From DATFVJ01 sp963851085 (GTDB taxonomy: Bacteria > Actinomycetota > Actinomycetes > Streptosporangiales > Streptosporangiaceae), in contig CAWKNX010000001.1 in NCBI GenBank assembly GCA_963851085.1, forward strand, positions 62,001-126,000: 64,000 bases of DNA, written 5' to 3'. Under the pieces are notes generated by a model. The model saw only the letters and a list, made by a program, of their open reading frames with translations. It did no database searches and was not told where the DNA came from. Shown piece after piece: positions 17,800 through 26,336 of the stretch (position 1 is its first letter; the number at the start of each line of letters is the position of its first letter). The position numbers and the translations under genes were made by a program.

Positions 17800-18882
17800 T
17801 CAGTGACAGAATCCGGCAGGTACGGACGTGCGGCAGTGGTTGGCAAAGAATCGCACACCGGTGCCGGTGCCGTCCCAGATGAGGTCGGCCGGGTGGTTGC
17901 GGTAGGCGGTGTTGTCCACGATCGTGTCGAAGTCAGGGTCGCTGCCGTGCGTCAGCGAGTTCGCGCTCGCCACGACGATCCCGCCTGAATTGATCTGATG
18001 GCCCGCGTTACCTGCCACGCTGTTGCCCGCGACCAGCGTATGTGTCGCGCCGAGCAGCAGGATGCCGCCGCCCTTTGTGTCGACCGGCGTGTCGCCGCCC
18101 TTCGGGCAGAACTTGTTGTTCCTGAACACGCTGTTGCCAAAGATGGTGGTGTTACCCGCACCACCGGGCTGCCCATCGTCGAGCACCAGGATGCCCTCGC
18201 AGTTCCCTGTGACGCTGTTGCCGGTCACGCGCACTCCCCGGGCATGCCGGACAAATATGCCGAACATGTTGCCGATGGCCCGGTTGTCGCGCACGATGGT
18301 CGCCGCATCGGGGGAGTCGCCGACATAGAACCCGGCCTCGTCGTTTCCCACCGCCGTGTCGTCGGCGAATATGGTCCTGCTGGATGCGAAGCGGGAGATC
18401 CCGTAGCCGCCGTCCTTGACCGCCACGACGTCGGTCACCTTCAGGCCGATTGTGCCGTACCCGAAAACGCCGTTGCCCGCGAAGCCGGCGATGTACATGT
18501 CGGTGATCGTGTCGCCCCGGACCGGCCTGACGGCGCCGGTCTTGAGGTTCAGTCTCTTCGCCAGGATGCAGACGCCGGTGGGGCCGAAAGCGGTACGGCA
18601 GATGTCGCGCCGGAACGAGGCGGGCGGCACGAGAACCGTTCCGCCCAAGAAGTCCCCTGACCCGCGGAGGGTGATTCCATCGGTGCGGATCAGCACACTC
18701 TGCCGGTACACGCCCGGCTCGACGAGAACCGTGGCGCCGGGCCTGGCGCTGTCGACCGCCGCCTGGATCGACTGGCCCGGCCCCACCACGATGATCGCCG
18801 AGGCCGACGCGGATACGGCGTAAGCCGCGCTGAGCGCGATGCCAAGCCCTGTCGCACATGCGGCCGCAATGAACTTGCGCAT
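17800..18882 (-). CDS. Secreted right-handed beta-helix protein
   Basis: A 360-residue exported protein. A signal peptide is clear (MRKFIAAACATGLGIALS, with AYA/SAS-type cleavage near residue 28). The mature part opens with IVVGPGQSIQAAVDSARPG, the start of many NosD/pectate-lyase-like parallel beta-helix proteins, and continues with repeated turns of the type GNSVTGN, DNRAIGN, GNSVAGN. Four cysteines are scattered in the mature part. The start is ATG 18882, where GGGGGGAG lies upstream. Such proteins are polysaccharide lyases, glycan-binding proteins or cell-surface repeat proteins; no catalytic motif was recognised. It is monocistronic and convergent with the NRAMP gene. Confidence 0.8.
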   Translation of the reverse strand: MRKFIAAACATGLGIALSAAYAVSASASAIIVVGPGQSIQAAVDSARPGATVLVEPGVYRQSVLIRTDGITLRGSGDFLGGTVLVPPASFRRDICRTAFGPTGVCILAKRLNLKTGAVRPVRGDTITDMYIAGFAGNGVFGYGTIGLKVTDVVAVKDGGYGISRFASSRTIFADDTAVGNDEAGFYVGDSPDAATIVRDNRAIGNMFGIFVRHARGVRVTGNSVTGNCEGILVLDDGQPGGAGNTTIFGNSVFRNNKFCPKGGDTPVDTKGGGILLLGATHTLVAGNSVAGNAGHQINSGGIVVASANSLTHGSDPDFDTIVDNTAYRNHPADLIWDGTGTGVRFFANHCRTSVPAGFCH

Positions 18883-19093
18883 GTCTCCCCCCACAGTTCG
18901 TTACGATAAGTAGTCGATCAACTACTCTTCGTGCCTGATGATCCGCACAGTACCTGGATGGCACGGCTCGTCGCAATGGTGCCCGGTGGCACCGATCCCG
19001 CAGTGCACGGCCCCCGGCCCGGGGTACCGCCGCTGGCGGGCCCGTCCTGCCGCACGCGCGAGGCGCCGGGCCCGACGCGGTCAGGCGGAACCT

Positions 19094-20230
19094 TCAGCCG
19101 GCCGCGCCCCGCTCGCGCAGGGCGGTGATCTCTGCCGGGGTGAGCCCGATCCCGGCGAGCACCGCGTCGGTGCCCGATCCCGGGGTGACCGGCGGCGCTG
19201 GCTGCCCGGGTGGCGTGCGGCCGAAGCGCGGGGCCGGCGCGGGCTGCACGACGCCGCCGACGTCTGTGAAGCTGCCACGCGCCACGTTGTGCGGGTGGCC
19301 GGGAGCCTCGCCGAGCGTGAGCACCGGCGAGACGCACGCGTCCGAGCCCTCGAACACCGCCGCCCAGTCGGCCTGGGTGCGCTGCTTGAACACCTCGGTC
19401 AGCCTGCCGCGCAGGACGGGCCATCCGGCCGGGTCGTGCTGGCTGGGCAGATCCTCGCCGTCGATCCCGAGGCGGCGCAGCAGTTCCGCGTAGAACTGCG
19501 GTTCGAGCGCGCCCACGGCGACATGACGCCCGTCCGCGGTCTCGTACGTGTCATAGCACGGGGCGCCGCCGTCCAGCAGGTTGGTGCCGCGCTCGTCCCG
19601 CCACATCCCTGCCGCGCGCAGGCCATGGATGAACGAGGTGAGCAGCGCGGAGCCGTCGACCATGGCCGCGTCGACGACCTGGCCACGACCGGACCCAGCC
19701 CGCTCCACGAGCGCTGCGAGCACGCCGAGCGCGAGCAGCATGCCGCCGCCACCGAAATCACCGACCAGGTTCAGCGGAGGTACCGGCCGCTCGCCCGCCC
19801 GGCCGATCGGGTGCAGCGCACCGGAGATCGCGATGTAGTCGATGTCGTGGCCGGCGGTGTGCGCGAGCGGCCCGTCCTGCCCCCACCCCGTCATCCGCGC
19901 GAAGATCAGCCGGGGATTGCGCTCCAGGCACACCTGCGGCCCGAACCCGAGCCGCTCCGCCACCCCGGGCCTGAATCCCTCGACGAGAACGTCGGCCGAC
20001 TCCGCCAGCCGCAGCAGCGCACCGACCGCCTCGCGATCCTTGAGGTTCAGCCCCACCGACCGCCGTCCGCGGCGCAGCGGATCGGCGGGGGGCAGCCCGG
20101 CCATGCCACCGACCCGGTCGACAAGGATCACATCGGCACCGAGGTCGGAAAGGATCATGCACCCGAACGGCGCCGGGGCGAGGCTCGCGATTTCGACGAC
20201 ACGCACGCCATGAAGTGGTCCCTGGCCCAT
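19094..20230 (-). CDS. mcr: Alpha-methylacyl-CoA racemase (CaiB/BaiF family III CoA-transferase fold)
   Basis: A 378-residue enzyme that would epimerise 2-methyl-branched acyl-CoA esters so that they can enter beta-oxidation. It has the CaiB/BaiF start (LHGVRVVEIASLAPAPFG) and the racemase active-site segments: the catalytic His and Asp in GHDIDYIAISG, and the second Asp in LVGDFGGGGM. CoA-transferases of the same fold instead use an Asp nucleophile in a different context, so racemase is preferred. Length matches mycobacterial Mcr. It starts at ATG 20230 after GGGCGGG. It lies next to but on its own transcript from the redox operon downstream in the window. Confidence 0.92.
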   Translation of the reverse strand: MGQGPLHGVRVVEIASLAPAPFGCMILSDLGADVILVDRVGGMAGLPPADPLRRGRRSVGLNLKDREAVGALLRLAESADVLVEGFRPGVAERLGFGPQVCLERNPRLIFARMTGWGQDGPLAHTAGHDIDYIAISGALHPIGRAGERPVPPLNLVGDFGGGGMLLALGVLAALVERAGSGRGQVVDAAMVDGSALLTSFIHGLRAAGMWRDERGTNLLDGGAPCYDTYETADGRHVAVGALEPQFYAELLRRLGIDGEDLPSQHDPAGWPVLRGRLTEVFKQRTQADWAAVFEGSDACVSPVLTLGEAPGHPHNVARGSFTDVGGVVQPAPAPRFGRTPPGQPAPPVTPGSGTDAVLAGIGLTPAEITALRERGAAG

Positions 20231-20360
20231 GGTCCCGCCCTTCCACCGGATAAGAAGTGACTCGGACGTTACCCGTGACCGCTTCGGGCCGCGACGGACG
20301 GGCCGGGCGTGGCCCGGCCGCAGGTCCTGCCGTACGGCCGGTGCGCCGCGGGTGGGCTGG

Positions 20361-20657
20361 TCAGCGCCGTTGGTCGTCGGCGCGCTCGATGCGCTCCACG
20401 ATCAGAGCGAGGGTCGGACAGGACGACTCGGCCTTGCGGGCGAGCTTGAGCAGGCTGGGCGGCACGGGCTGGTCGGAGATGATCGGGTAGCCCCAGGGGT
20501 CCTTGCCGATCATCTCGGGCAGGAGTTCGGCGCAGACGCCGTGCGCCTCGCACGTGATCGGGTTGACCCTGATCCGGTGGGTCCCGGGCCCGCGTGGGTT
20601 CGGGCGGCTGCCACGGGTGTCGCCGCGTCCGGCCTGGCTGGTGCCGCGGTAGGTCAC
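20361..20657 (-). CDS. Small [3Fe-4S]-type ferredoxin
   Basis: A 98-residue protein whose conserved part reads RIRVNPITCEAHGVCAELLPE and later SSCPTLAL. The cysteine spacing C-x5-C ... C, with His-Gly between the first two, matches the 3Fe-4S ferredoxins that feed electrons to P450s and other oxygenases. The first 30 residues are Gly/Arg-rich. GTG 20657 is chosen because it lies four bases after the stop of the NuoF-like gene. As the last gene of the operon it probably receives electrons from, or delivers them to, the NuoF-like flavoprotein. Confidence 0.85.
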   Translation of the reverse strand: MTYRGTSQAGRGDTRGSRPNPRGPGTHRIRVNPITCEAHGVCAELLPEMIGKDPWGYPIISDQPVPPSLLKLARKAESSCPTLALIVERIERADDQRR

Positions 20658-20661
20658 GCCG

Positions 20662-22053
20662 TCACACCCTCGCCGCCGCGCGCCGCGGCCGGCGCCCTGC
20701 CGCATCGGGCCCCTGGGCGGCTCCGTGCTCCGCACCTGGCACGGGAATCACGCCCGGCCGCCTGACGCGCTCGCATGGGCCACGGCGCAGGTGCTCGCGC
20801 ACGTCGGAAGCGAAGACGCGCAGCGCGCTCGCGACGAACCGGGCCGCTCCATCGGGAAAGTGGCACGCGCCGCGGCCCTCGACCAGCCCGAGCAACTGCC
20901 CAAGCCACTTGTGCGTCCTGGCGTCCCTGCCGTGCCACGCGATGTGCTCGAGCGCGTCGGCCATCGCGGGCAACCCGTTCACGCAGGGCCCGCACTGGCC
21001 CGCGCTCTGGCCCGCGAGATAACGCGCGACCCGCGCGGTCTCGGCGAGCCCGCAGGCGGACTCCGGCAGGACGACAAGGATGCCCGCGCCGAGCGAGGCG
21101 CCCGCCGCCCGCAGATCCGGGCCGCTCACGCGCAGGTTCGGCGCGCCGCTCGCCGGAAGCCAGCCGCCGAAATACCCGCCAGCCAGGATCGCCTGCGGTG
21201 GCTCGGCCGGGCCGCCTGCCGCGCCGAGCACCTCGCGCATATCCATGCCGAGTGCGATTTCGGTCACGCCCGGTCTTTGCACGGCTCCGGCGATGGTGAC
21301 GAGCGCCGAACCAGGTGCGGACTGGGTGCCGACGGCGCGGAACCAGCCGGGGCCGTAGCGGGCGATCAGCGCGACGTGGGCCAGCGTTTCCACGTTGTTG
21401 ACCAGCGTCGGGCGGCCGCGCACCCCCTTCTGGAACGGGCGCGGCGGCACGAACGTGGGCAGCGCTGGACCGCCGTTCAGCAGGTGGACGAGGGCGCTCT
21501 CCTCGCTGGAGACATAGCCGGGCGGTACGGCCGTGACGCGGATTCCGATCGTGTCCGCGCCCGCCTGCTGCCGCTGCGCGATCGCTTCACTCAGCCCCTG
21601 GCAGAGCCCTTGGTCAGCACCGTCGACGCACAGGAACGCCTCGGCGGCGCCGACGCTTTCTGCCGCGAGCGAGATCCCGTCGAGCACGAGGTGCGGCGCC
21701 ACGGTGAGCAGCGAGCGGTCCTTCAAACTGATCGGTTCGGACTCGGCGCCGTTGGCGACGACCACGGCGCCGCCCCGGTCGCCGAGCGCCCTGCGCGACC
21801 CGGCCAGCACCGCGCGCATCTTGCGGGCCACGGGGAAGTCCGCGCCCCCGCGGCCGGTCAGGCCGGAGCGCTCGATGCTGTCGACGAGCATGCCCTGGGC
21901 GCCATGACCGCCCCCACGGCCGCCGCGGGCGGCGCCACCACCGTGTCGGCGGCCGCGAAAGGGTATCGGCCCGTAACGGTCCATGTGTTCGGCCAGCCCT
22001 TGCGGCGGCGCGTCAGGCAGCAGCCGGGGAAGCTCGTGCGGTGGCATTGACAT
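20662..22053 (-). CDS. NuoF-like flavin/iron-sulfur protein
   Basis: A 463-residue protein related to the 51-kDa (NuoF) subunit of complex I, which carries FMN, binds NADH and holds one Fe-S cluster. The FMN region is recognisable (GLTGRGGADFP, then NGAESEPISLKDRSL), followed by a degenerate NADH-loop (SSEESALVHLLNGGP), an SLBB domain and the C-terminal cluster domain. There the usual SCGxCxPC is SAGQCGPC, so one cysteine of the four is missing, and a later cysteine (ACHFPDG) is kept. An N-terminal Gly/Arg-rich insert is also unusual. The gene is not part of a nuo cluster: it follows a ferric-reductase-like cytochrome gene by four bases and precedes a ferredoxin gene by four. It probably moves electrons between a pyridine nucleotide, ferredoxin and the membrane cytochrome. 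Confidence 0.87.
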   Translation of the reverse strand: MSMPPHELPRLLPDAPPQGLAEHMDRYGPIPFRGRRHGGGAARGGRGGGHGAQGMLVDSIERSGLTGRGGADFPVARKMRAVLAGSRRALGDRGGAVVVANGAESEPISLKDRSLLTVAPHLVLDGISLAAESVGAAEAFLCVDGADQGLCQGLSEAIAQRQQAGADTIGIRVTAVPPGYVSSEESALVHLLNGGPALPTFVPPRPFQKGVRGRPTLVNNVETLAHVALIARYGPGWFRAVGTQSAPGSALVTIAGAVQRPGVTEIALGMDMREVLGAAGGPAEPPQAILAGGYFGGWLPASGAPNLRVSGPDLRAAGASLGAGILVVLPESACGLAETARVARYLAGQSAGQCGPCVNGLPAMADALEHIAWHGRDARTHKWLGQLLGLVEGRGACHFPDGAARFVASALRVFASDVREHLRRGPCERVRRPGVIPVPGAEHGAAQGPDAAGRRPRRAAARV

Positions 22054-22057
22054 CGCG

Positions 22058-23284
22058 CTATTCCCCGCCGTCCCTTGTCGAGTGGCTTGTGCCGCCCGCG
22101 CTGGTGGTCCCGGCGGCGCTCACCTGCAGCGTCCCCGTCACCGAACTGCCGTTCGGCTGCAGTGTGATGGCCAGCAGGAGGCTTTGCCCAGCACTGTCGC
22201 GCACCCGCGCGCTCATGCTTGTCCCGTTCAGGCTGACAAGCTGGCCCGTGTACTGGCGAGGCACGGCAGCGGGGCCGAACGTGACCTGGCTGGCTGACAT
22301 CGTGACGCCGCCGTTGCCGTCCGCCTGGCCCGTGATGACGATGCCGAGCGCGGCCTTGCCACCGCCGCCCGTGGGCAGCACCGCCGTCTGGATGCGGACC
22401 ACCGCGCCGCCGTTGTCTGACGAGCTCTGCGACAGCGGCCCGGACAATGACGCGCTGAACGGCACCGCAGGGAGCTTGGTGGCGGTGGACCCGGCGCCGC
22501 CCGCGGCCGTGGCAGCGCCGGCCGACCGGGCAAGGAGGCTGGCCGGCGTGCCTGAGCGGCGCGCCCAGCCTGGCTTGAGCGGGCCACCGGCCAGCCACAT
22601 CGTGCCGGCCACCAACGCGACCACGACAACGCCGGCGAGGGCGATCCGGGTGCCGGTGCGCCCCTGCCAGCCCACCGCGAGCCGCCAGGCCACGGTCGCC
22701 ACCACCGCGGCGACGCAGCAGGCCGTGATGGCGAGCACCCATCGCTGCGGCGTGTCGGTCCCGGTCCCGAGGCTGTGCATGATCGCCGCGGGCCAGCACA
22801 GGTAAGCGAGCCAGTGCACGAAGCGCCACACCTGGTGACCGACGTACACCCGGAGCAGGCTGGTGATCGTCACCGCGAGCAGCAGGTCGAAGGCGGCAGC
22901 GCCGAGGCCGAGCCAGATCGGCCGGTACGAGGAGGAGAACGGGATGAAGACGGCGAGCAGGTTGATGTGCGCGTAGCTGTCGGTCACCGTCGTGAGGATG
23001 TGCAGGCCGGTGAACACGAGCACGAGCAGGGACATGTTGCGGTGCAGGCCCACCGTCACGAACCGTGGCCAGTTCGGCCGGGCGAAACGTACCGACGTCA
23101 GCAGGCCGAGCACGACACTCATGGTGATGAGGACGAGCGCGATGAGGCCGGTGGCGCGCGTCGTGTACCAGAGTGGGCTGGTCGAGGTCACCACCACCGC
23201 GCCGGTGTGCGTGAGCCCGCCCGTTGGTGCGAGCGCGATCACTGCGCCCCCCGCGGCATGCAGTCCCCCGGGCAGCCGGGCCAA
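22058..23284 (-). CDS. Ferric-reductase-like transmembrane cytochrome with extracytoplasmic C-terminal domain
   Basis: A membrane protein of up to 408 residues; the first 25-30 residues may be an over-called start. Residues about 35-220 contain six hydrophobic helices with histidines placed as in the ferric-reductase/YedZ haem-binding fold (VGLHRN, TGLHILTT, FVHWLAYLCWPAAIMHSLG). A seventh helix near 235 leads to a Ser/Thr/Ala/Gly-rich linker and a C-terminal beta-rich domain of about 130 residues, probably outside the membrane. It lacks the usual cytosolic FAD/NAD domain, and the following NuoF-like gene may supply that function as a separate subunit. It lies 51 bases after the small anchored protein gene. 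Confidence 0.82.
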   Translation of the reverse strand: MARLPGGLHAAGGAVIALAPTGGLTHTGAVVVTSTSPLWYTTRATGLIALVLITMSVVLGLLTSVRFARPNWPRFVTVGLHRNMSLLVLVFTGLHILTTVTDSYAHINLLAVFIPFSSSYRPIWLGLGAAAFDLLLAVTITSLLRVYVGHQVWRFVHWLAYLCWPAAIMHSLGTGTDTPQRWVLAITACCVAAVVATVAWRLAVGWQGRTGTRIALAGVVVVALVAGTMWLAGGPLKPGWARRSGTPASLLARSAGAATAAGGAGSTATKLPAVPFSASLSGPLSQSSSDNGGAVVRIQTAVLPTGGGGKAALGIVITGQADGNGGVTMSASQVTFGPAAVPRQYTGQLVSLNGTSMSARVRDSAGQSLLLAITLQPNGSSVTGTLQVSAAGTTSAGGTSHSTRDGGE

Positions 23285-23335
23285 CCGCGCAGGTGGGTGA
23301 CACGGCGAACCGGTCGCTCGCGGTTGGCGCAGAGG

Positions 23336-23647
23336 TCAGGAGCCACCCGACACGACCTGGCCAGGGCCCTGAGCGGGCACGGGATTGGCGGCGGGTGGCT
23401 GCAACTGCCCGCCGCCAGGTGCCTGGTTGACGTTCTGCTGGCCGTCCGTGCCCTGATTGCCCGCGGGTGCCTGCCCGCCCGGCACGGGCTGGCTGATCTT
23501 TGGCAGATGGACATGCCCGCCGAAGCCGACGACGAGGGCGACGGCACCTACGGCACCCGCGCCCGCGATGCCCCAGGTCAAGCGCCGTACCCGGCGCAAG
23601 CCCCAGTCACGCGACATCACCGCGTACCTGACGTCGGGTTGCTTCAT
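23336..23647 (-). CDS. Small membrane-anchored protein heading the redox operon
   Basis: A 103-residue protein that I do not recognise. It has a short basic N-terminus, one hydrophobic helix at about residues 26-45 (IAGAGAVGAVALVVGFGG) and a Gly/Pro/Gln/Asn-rich extracytoplasmic tail (NQAPGGGQLQPP). There are no cysteines. GGAG lies just upstream of the ATG. It is the first gene of the operon that encodes the membrane cytochrome, NuoF-like protein and ferredoxin, so it may be an accessory or assembly subunit. The codon pattern is G/C-ending throughout, which supports real coding. Confidence 0.65.
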   Translation of the reverse strand: MKQPDVRYAVMSRDWGLRRVRRLTWGIAGAGAVGAVALVVGFGGHVHLPKISQPVPGGQAPAGNQGTDGQQNVNQAPGGGQLQPPAANPVPAQGPGQVVSGGS

Positions 23648-24099
23648 GCTGGTATCTCCACGTTCCTCTCTATATTTCTATATCCCGTACCACGTAACGG
23701 GGTGGGGCGGACGCCCCGGCGCCCGCCGGCCTGTTAACAGGGTGCGTGACAAGGTGCTAAGGCCTGCTGCAGATTTTCTTCAGATCTGGTTAAGAATGCG
23801 CGGTGTCTTCCCTGCGACTTACCTGTCCGCTCCGGGGCAAGCCGGGCGGCCTGCGGCGGTTAGAGGTCGCGCGGATAGGGCGTCGGATCAGGGAGCGGGT
23901 CATCCGCGCCCGGCTGGCAAGGCCGCAGCCCGAAGGCGTGCCTGGAGGGCACGTCGAGGGCGAGAACGCCGCCAGCCGGGATGCGGGGGCCCGCGAGCCC
24001 GGCAGTCCTATCCGCGCGGCCTCTTGGGCCACGCTTCTTACCGCCCTCATACGCCGGCCCGCTTACTCTTCTAACAGAGGGAACCAGACGAGGTGATGC
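23648..24099. other. Divergent regulatory gap between the redox operon and the two-component system
   Basis: A 452-bp gap that must contain both promoters. It has an unusually AT-rich stretch for this genome near 23671-23690 (CTATATTTCTATATCC) just upstream of the small membrane gene, and a perfect 12-bp palindrome CCTGTTAACAGG at 23730-23741. TTCTTCAGATCTGGTTAAG lies at about 23775-23793. The response regulator encoded next door could bind here, but no OmpR-type direct repeat was clear. The half nearest the response regulator gene (23810-24090) shows nothing I can name. Confidence 0.5.
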
Positions 24100-24804
24100 G
24101 TGGGCGCGCCCAGTGTGGACAGCCTGGCCCGGACGGCCGACGCCGGTCCGGCCCGTGTGCTCGTGGTCGAGGACGACCCGGGCATCGCTACTCAGCTTGT
24201 CCGCGGTCTGACCCGGGCCGGGTACGAGGCCGGAAGTGTAGGCACAGGCTCCGCCGCGTTGCTGGCGCCGCCGCCCGACGTGATCTTGCTCGACCTCGGC
24301 CTGCCGGACATCGACGGTGTCGAGGTGTGCAAGAAGCTCCGTGACGCGTCCGATGTGGCGATCATCGTGGTCACGGCCCGTGGTGAGGAGAGCGACCGCG
24401 TGCTCGCCCTCGATCAGGGTGCGGACGACTGCCTGGTAAAGCCCTTCGGCCTGGCCGAGGTGCTCGCCCGCGTCCGTGCCGTGCTCAGGCGGACCAGGCC
24501 CACCTCTGGTGAGCTGCTGCGGTACGGGCCGCTTACCGTGGACCTGCGTACCCGGAAGGTCACGGTGGGCGGGCGGGAAGTGGCGCTGACCCCGAAGGAG
24601 TTCGACATCCTCGAGTGCCTCGCCACCGACCCTGGCCGGGTGGTGACCCGTGCCGAGATCTTCGAACGTGCGTGGGACGCCCACTGGTACGGCCCGACGA
24701 AAGTACTCGACGTGCATCTGGCCGCGTTGCGTAAGAAACTTGGCGATCAGGTGATCATCGAGACGGTCTACGGCAAGGGGTTCCGTCTCGGTGACCGGAA
24801 ATGA
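24100..24804 (+). CDS. OmpR/PhoB-family response regulator
   Basis: A 234-residue two-domain regulator. The receiver domain has the acidic pocket VVEDDPG, the phosphoacceptor Asp65 in ILLDLGLPD, the conserved Thr/Ala in VVTARG and the Lys in LVKPFG. The C-terminal winged-helix domain (LTPKEFDILECLATDPGRVV to VHLAALRKKLGD) is of the OmpR type. The GTG start at 24100 follows AGGTGAT. The partner kinase gene begins 20 bases later. The nearest divergent target is the redox operon at 20.4-23.6 kb, so redox or respiratory control is plausible. Confidence 0.94.
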   Translation: MGAPSVDSLARTADAGPARVLVVEDDPGIATQLVRGLTRAGYEAGSVGTGSAALLAPPPDVILLDLGLPDIDGVEVCKKLRDASDVAIIVVTARGEESDRVLALDQGADDCLVKPFGLAEVLARVRAVLRRTRPTSGELLRYGPLTVDLRTRKVTVGGREVALTPKEFDILECLATDPGRVVTRAEIFERAWDAHWYGPTKVLDVHLAALRKKLGDQVIIETVYGKGFRLGDRK

Positions 24805-24824
24805 CCAGGTCCTGGTGACCTGAC

Positions 24825-26243
24825 GTGACCAGGCGAATTCTGCTTGCCCTGCTCGCCCTCACCACCTCGGTGCTTGTCGCCGCCGTGATCCCGCTCGGGT
24901 TCAAGGCGGCGGGGCACGAACTCAGCTCGTATGTCGATGACGCGCGGGCCGTCGCCCGCTCGGCCGCCTCGGTGGCCGAGGAGGGTCTCGCGGACCACAA
25001 GCCGAGCCCGGACATCGGCCGCGTGCTCGCCGCGGCCCGCCACGGCGGCGACACGCTGGTGATCCTGGATGCCAAGGGCCGCGTCGTGACGTCGGTGGGA
25101 ACGCCGGGCAACATCCCGTCCGGCCTCGTCGACGAGGCCATCGGTGACCGTCAGCTCGAGACCGACGTGGCGCGCGGGTATGTCAGCGTCGTCGTGCCGG
25201 TGCGGGAGGGCACGAACGTCGTGGGCACGGTCAGCCTGGCGCGGCCTCTCGCCCCGCTGAATAGCAGGGTCCGCGAGCTCTGGTTCACGCTCGCGCTCAT
25301 CGCGGTGGCCGCCATCGGGGCTTCCGCGGTCCTCGCGTTCGCGCTCGCCCGGTGGGTGAGCAAACCCCTCGCCGAACTGGACGCGTCGGCTCGGCGGCTT
25401 GGCGCCGGTGACCTCACCGCCCGGGCCGCGACAAGCGCCGGGCCGCCAGAACTGCGCCGCCTCGCCACTACCTTCAACACGATGGCGTCGCGCCTCGAGA
25501 CGCTGGTGCACGGGCACCGCACCGTTGTCGCCGACGTGTCGCACCAGTTGCGCACGCCGCTTGCCGCGCTGCGGCTGCGGTTCGATCTGCTCGCACAGGA
25601 CGCCGATCCTGCGACCGCGGCTGAGCTGTCCGGGGCGCTCGACGAGTTCGCCCGGCTTTCCCGGCTCGTCGACGGGCTGCTCGCCGTGGCCAAGGCGGAA
25701 CATTCCGTGCCGCGGCCGGTCCTTGTCGACGTCCGTGAGGTGGTCAGGGAGCGCGTCGTCTCCTGGCAGCCGGTCGCGGGCGACCGCGGCGTGTCACTCG
25801 ACGCCGACGTGACGGGGCCGGTCACTGCCGCCATCGGCGAGGGGCAGCTTGAGCAGATCCTGGACAATCTGATCGCCAACGCCCTCGACGCGACCGCCGC
25901 GGGTGACCACGTCACCGTGTCGGCCGAGGTGACGCTGGGTGACCCAGGGCCACAGGGGTCCGCAGACGCGCCGCGGGGCAGGGGGGCGCCCGCGTGGGGC
26001 GGCGCCGGCTCCAGCGTGCAGATCGTGGTCGCCGACGACGGCCCCGGCATGAACCCAACCGACCGGGCCCGCGCGTTCGGCAGGTTCACCACGGCAAGCC
26101 CGGGCGGCACCGGCCTCGGGCTGGCGATCGTGCACCGCCTGGTCAGCGCGAATGGCGGCACGGCAAGCCTGGAGGAGACGCCGGGTGGCGGCCTCTCGGT
26201 CATCCTGGCATTCGCCACCGCACCCGACCGCGTGAGCCGGTGA
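24825..26243 (+). CDS. Membrane sensor histidine kinase
   Basis: A 472-residue kinase with TM1 at about 5-27, an extracytoplasmic sensor of about 120 residues, TM2 at about 150-172, a HAMP segment, a dimerisation domain with the phosphoacceptor His240 in VSHQLRTPLA, and an ATPase domain with N box (DNLIANALDA), G1 (VADDGPGM) and G2 (GGTGLGLAIV). A Gly/Pro-rich insert of about 25 residues (DPGPQGSADAPRGRGAP) interrupts the ATPase domain between the N and G1 boxes. The sensor has no cysteine or recognisable ligand fold. It would phosphorylate the adjacent OmpR-type regulator. Confidence 0.94.
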   Translation: MTRRILLALLALTTSVLVAAVIPLGFKAAGHELSSYVDDARAVARSAASVAEEGLADHKPSPDIGRVLAAARHGGDTLVILDAKGRVVTSVGTPGNIPSGLVDEAIGDRQLETDVARGYVSVVVPVREGTNVVGTVSLARPLAPLNSRVRELWFTLALIAVAAIGASAVLAFALARWVSKPLAELDASARRLGAGDLTARAATSAGPPELRRLATTFNTMASRLETLVHGHRTVVADVSHQLRTPLAALRLRFDLLAQDADPATAAELSGALDEFARLSRLVDGLLAVAKAEHSVPRPVLVDVREVVRERVVSWQPVAGDRGVSLDADVTGPVTAAIGEGQLEQILDNLIANALDATAAGDHVTVSAEVTLGDPGPQGSADAPRGRGAPAWGGAGSSVQIVVADDGPGMNPTDRARAFGRFTTASPGGTGLGLAIVHRLVSANGGTASLEETPGGGLSVILAFATAPDRVSR

Positions 26244-26336
26244 CCCGCGATCGCAGCAGGCTCCGCCGGTGTGCGCCGCCGGCGGCGTGCGCTGCGGGCG
26301 TGCGTCGCGGTGCGCTGCGGGCGTGCCCTCGCCGGG

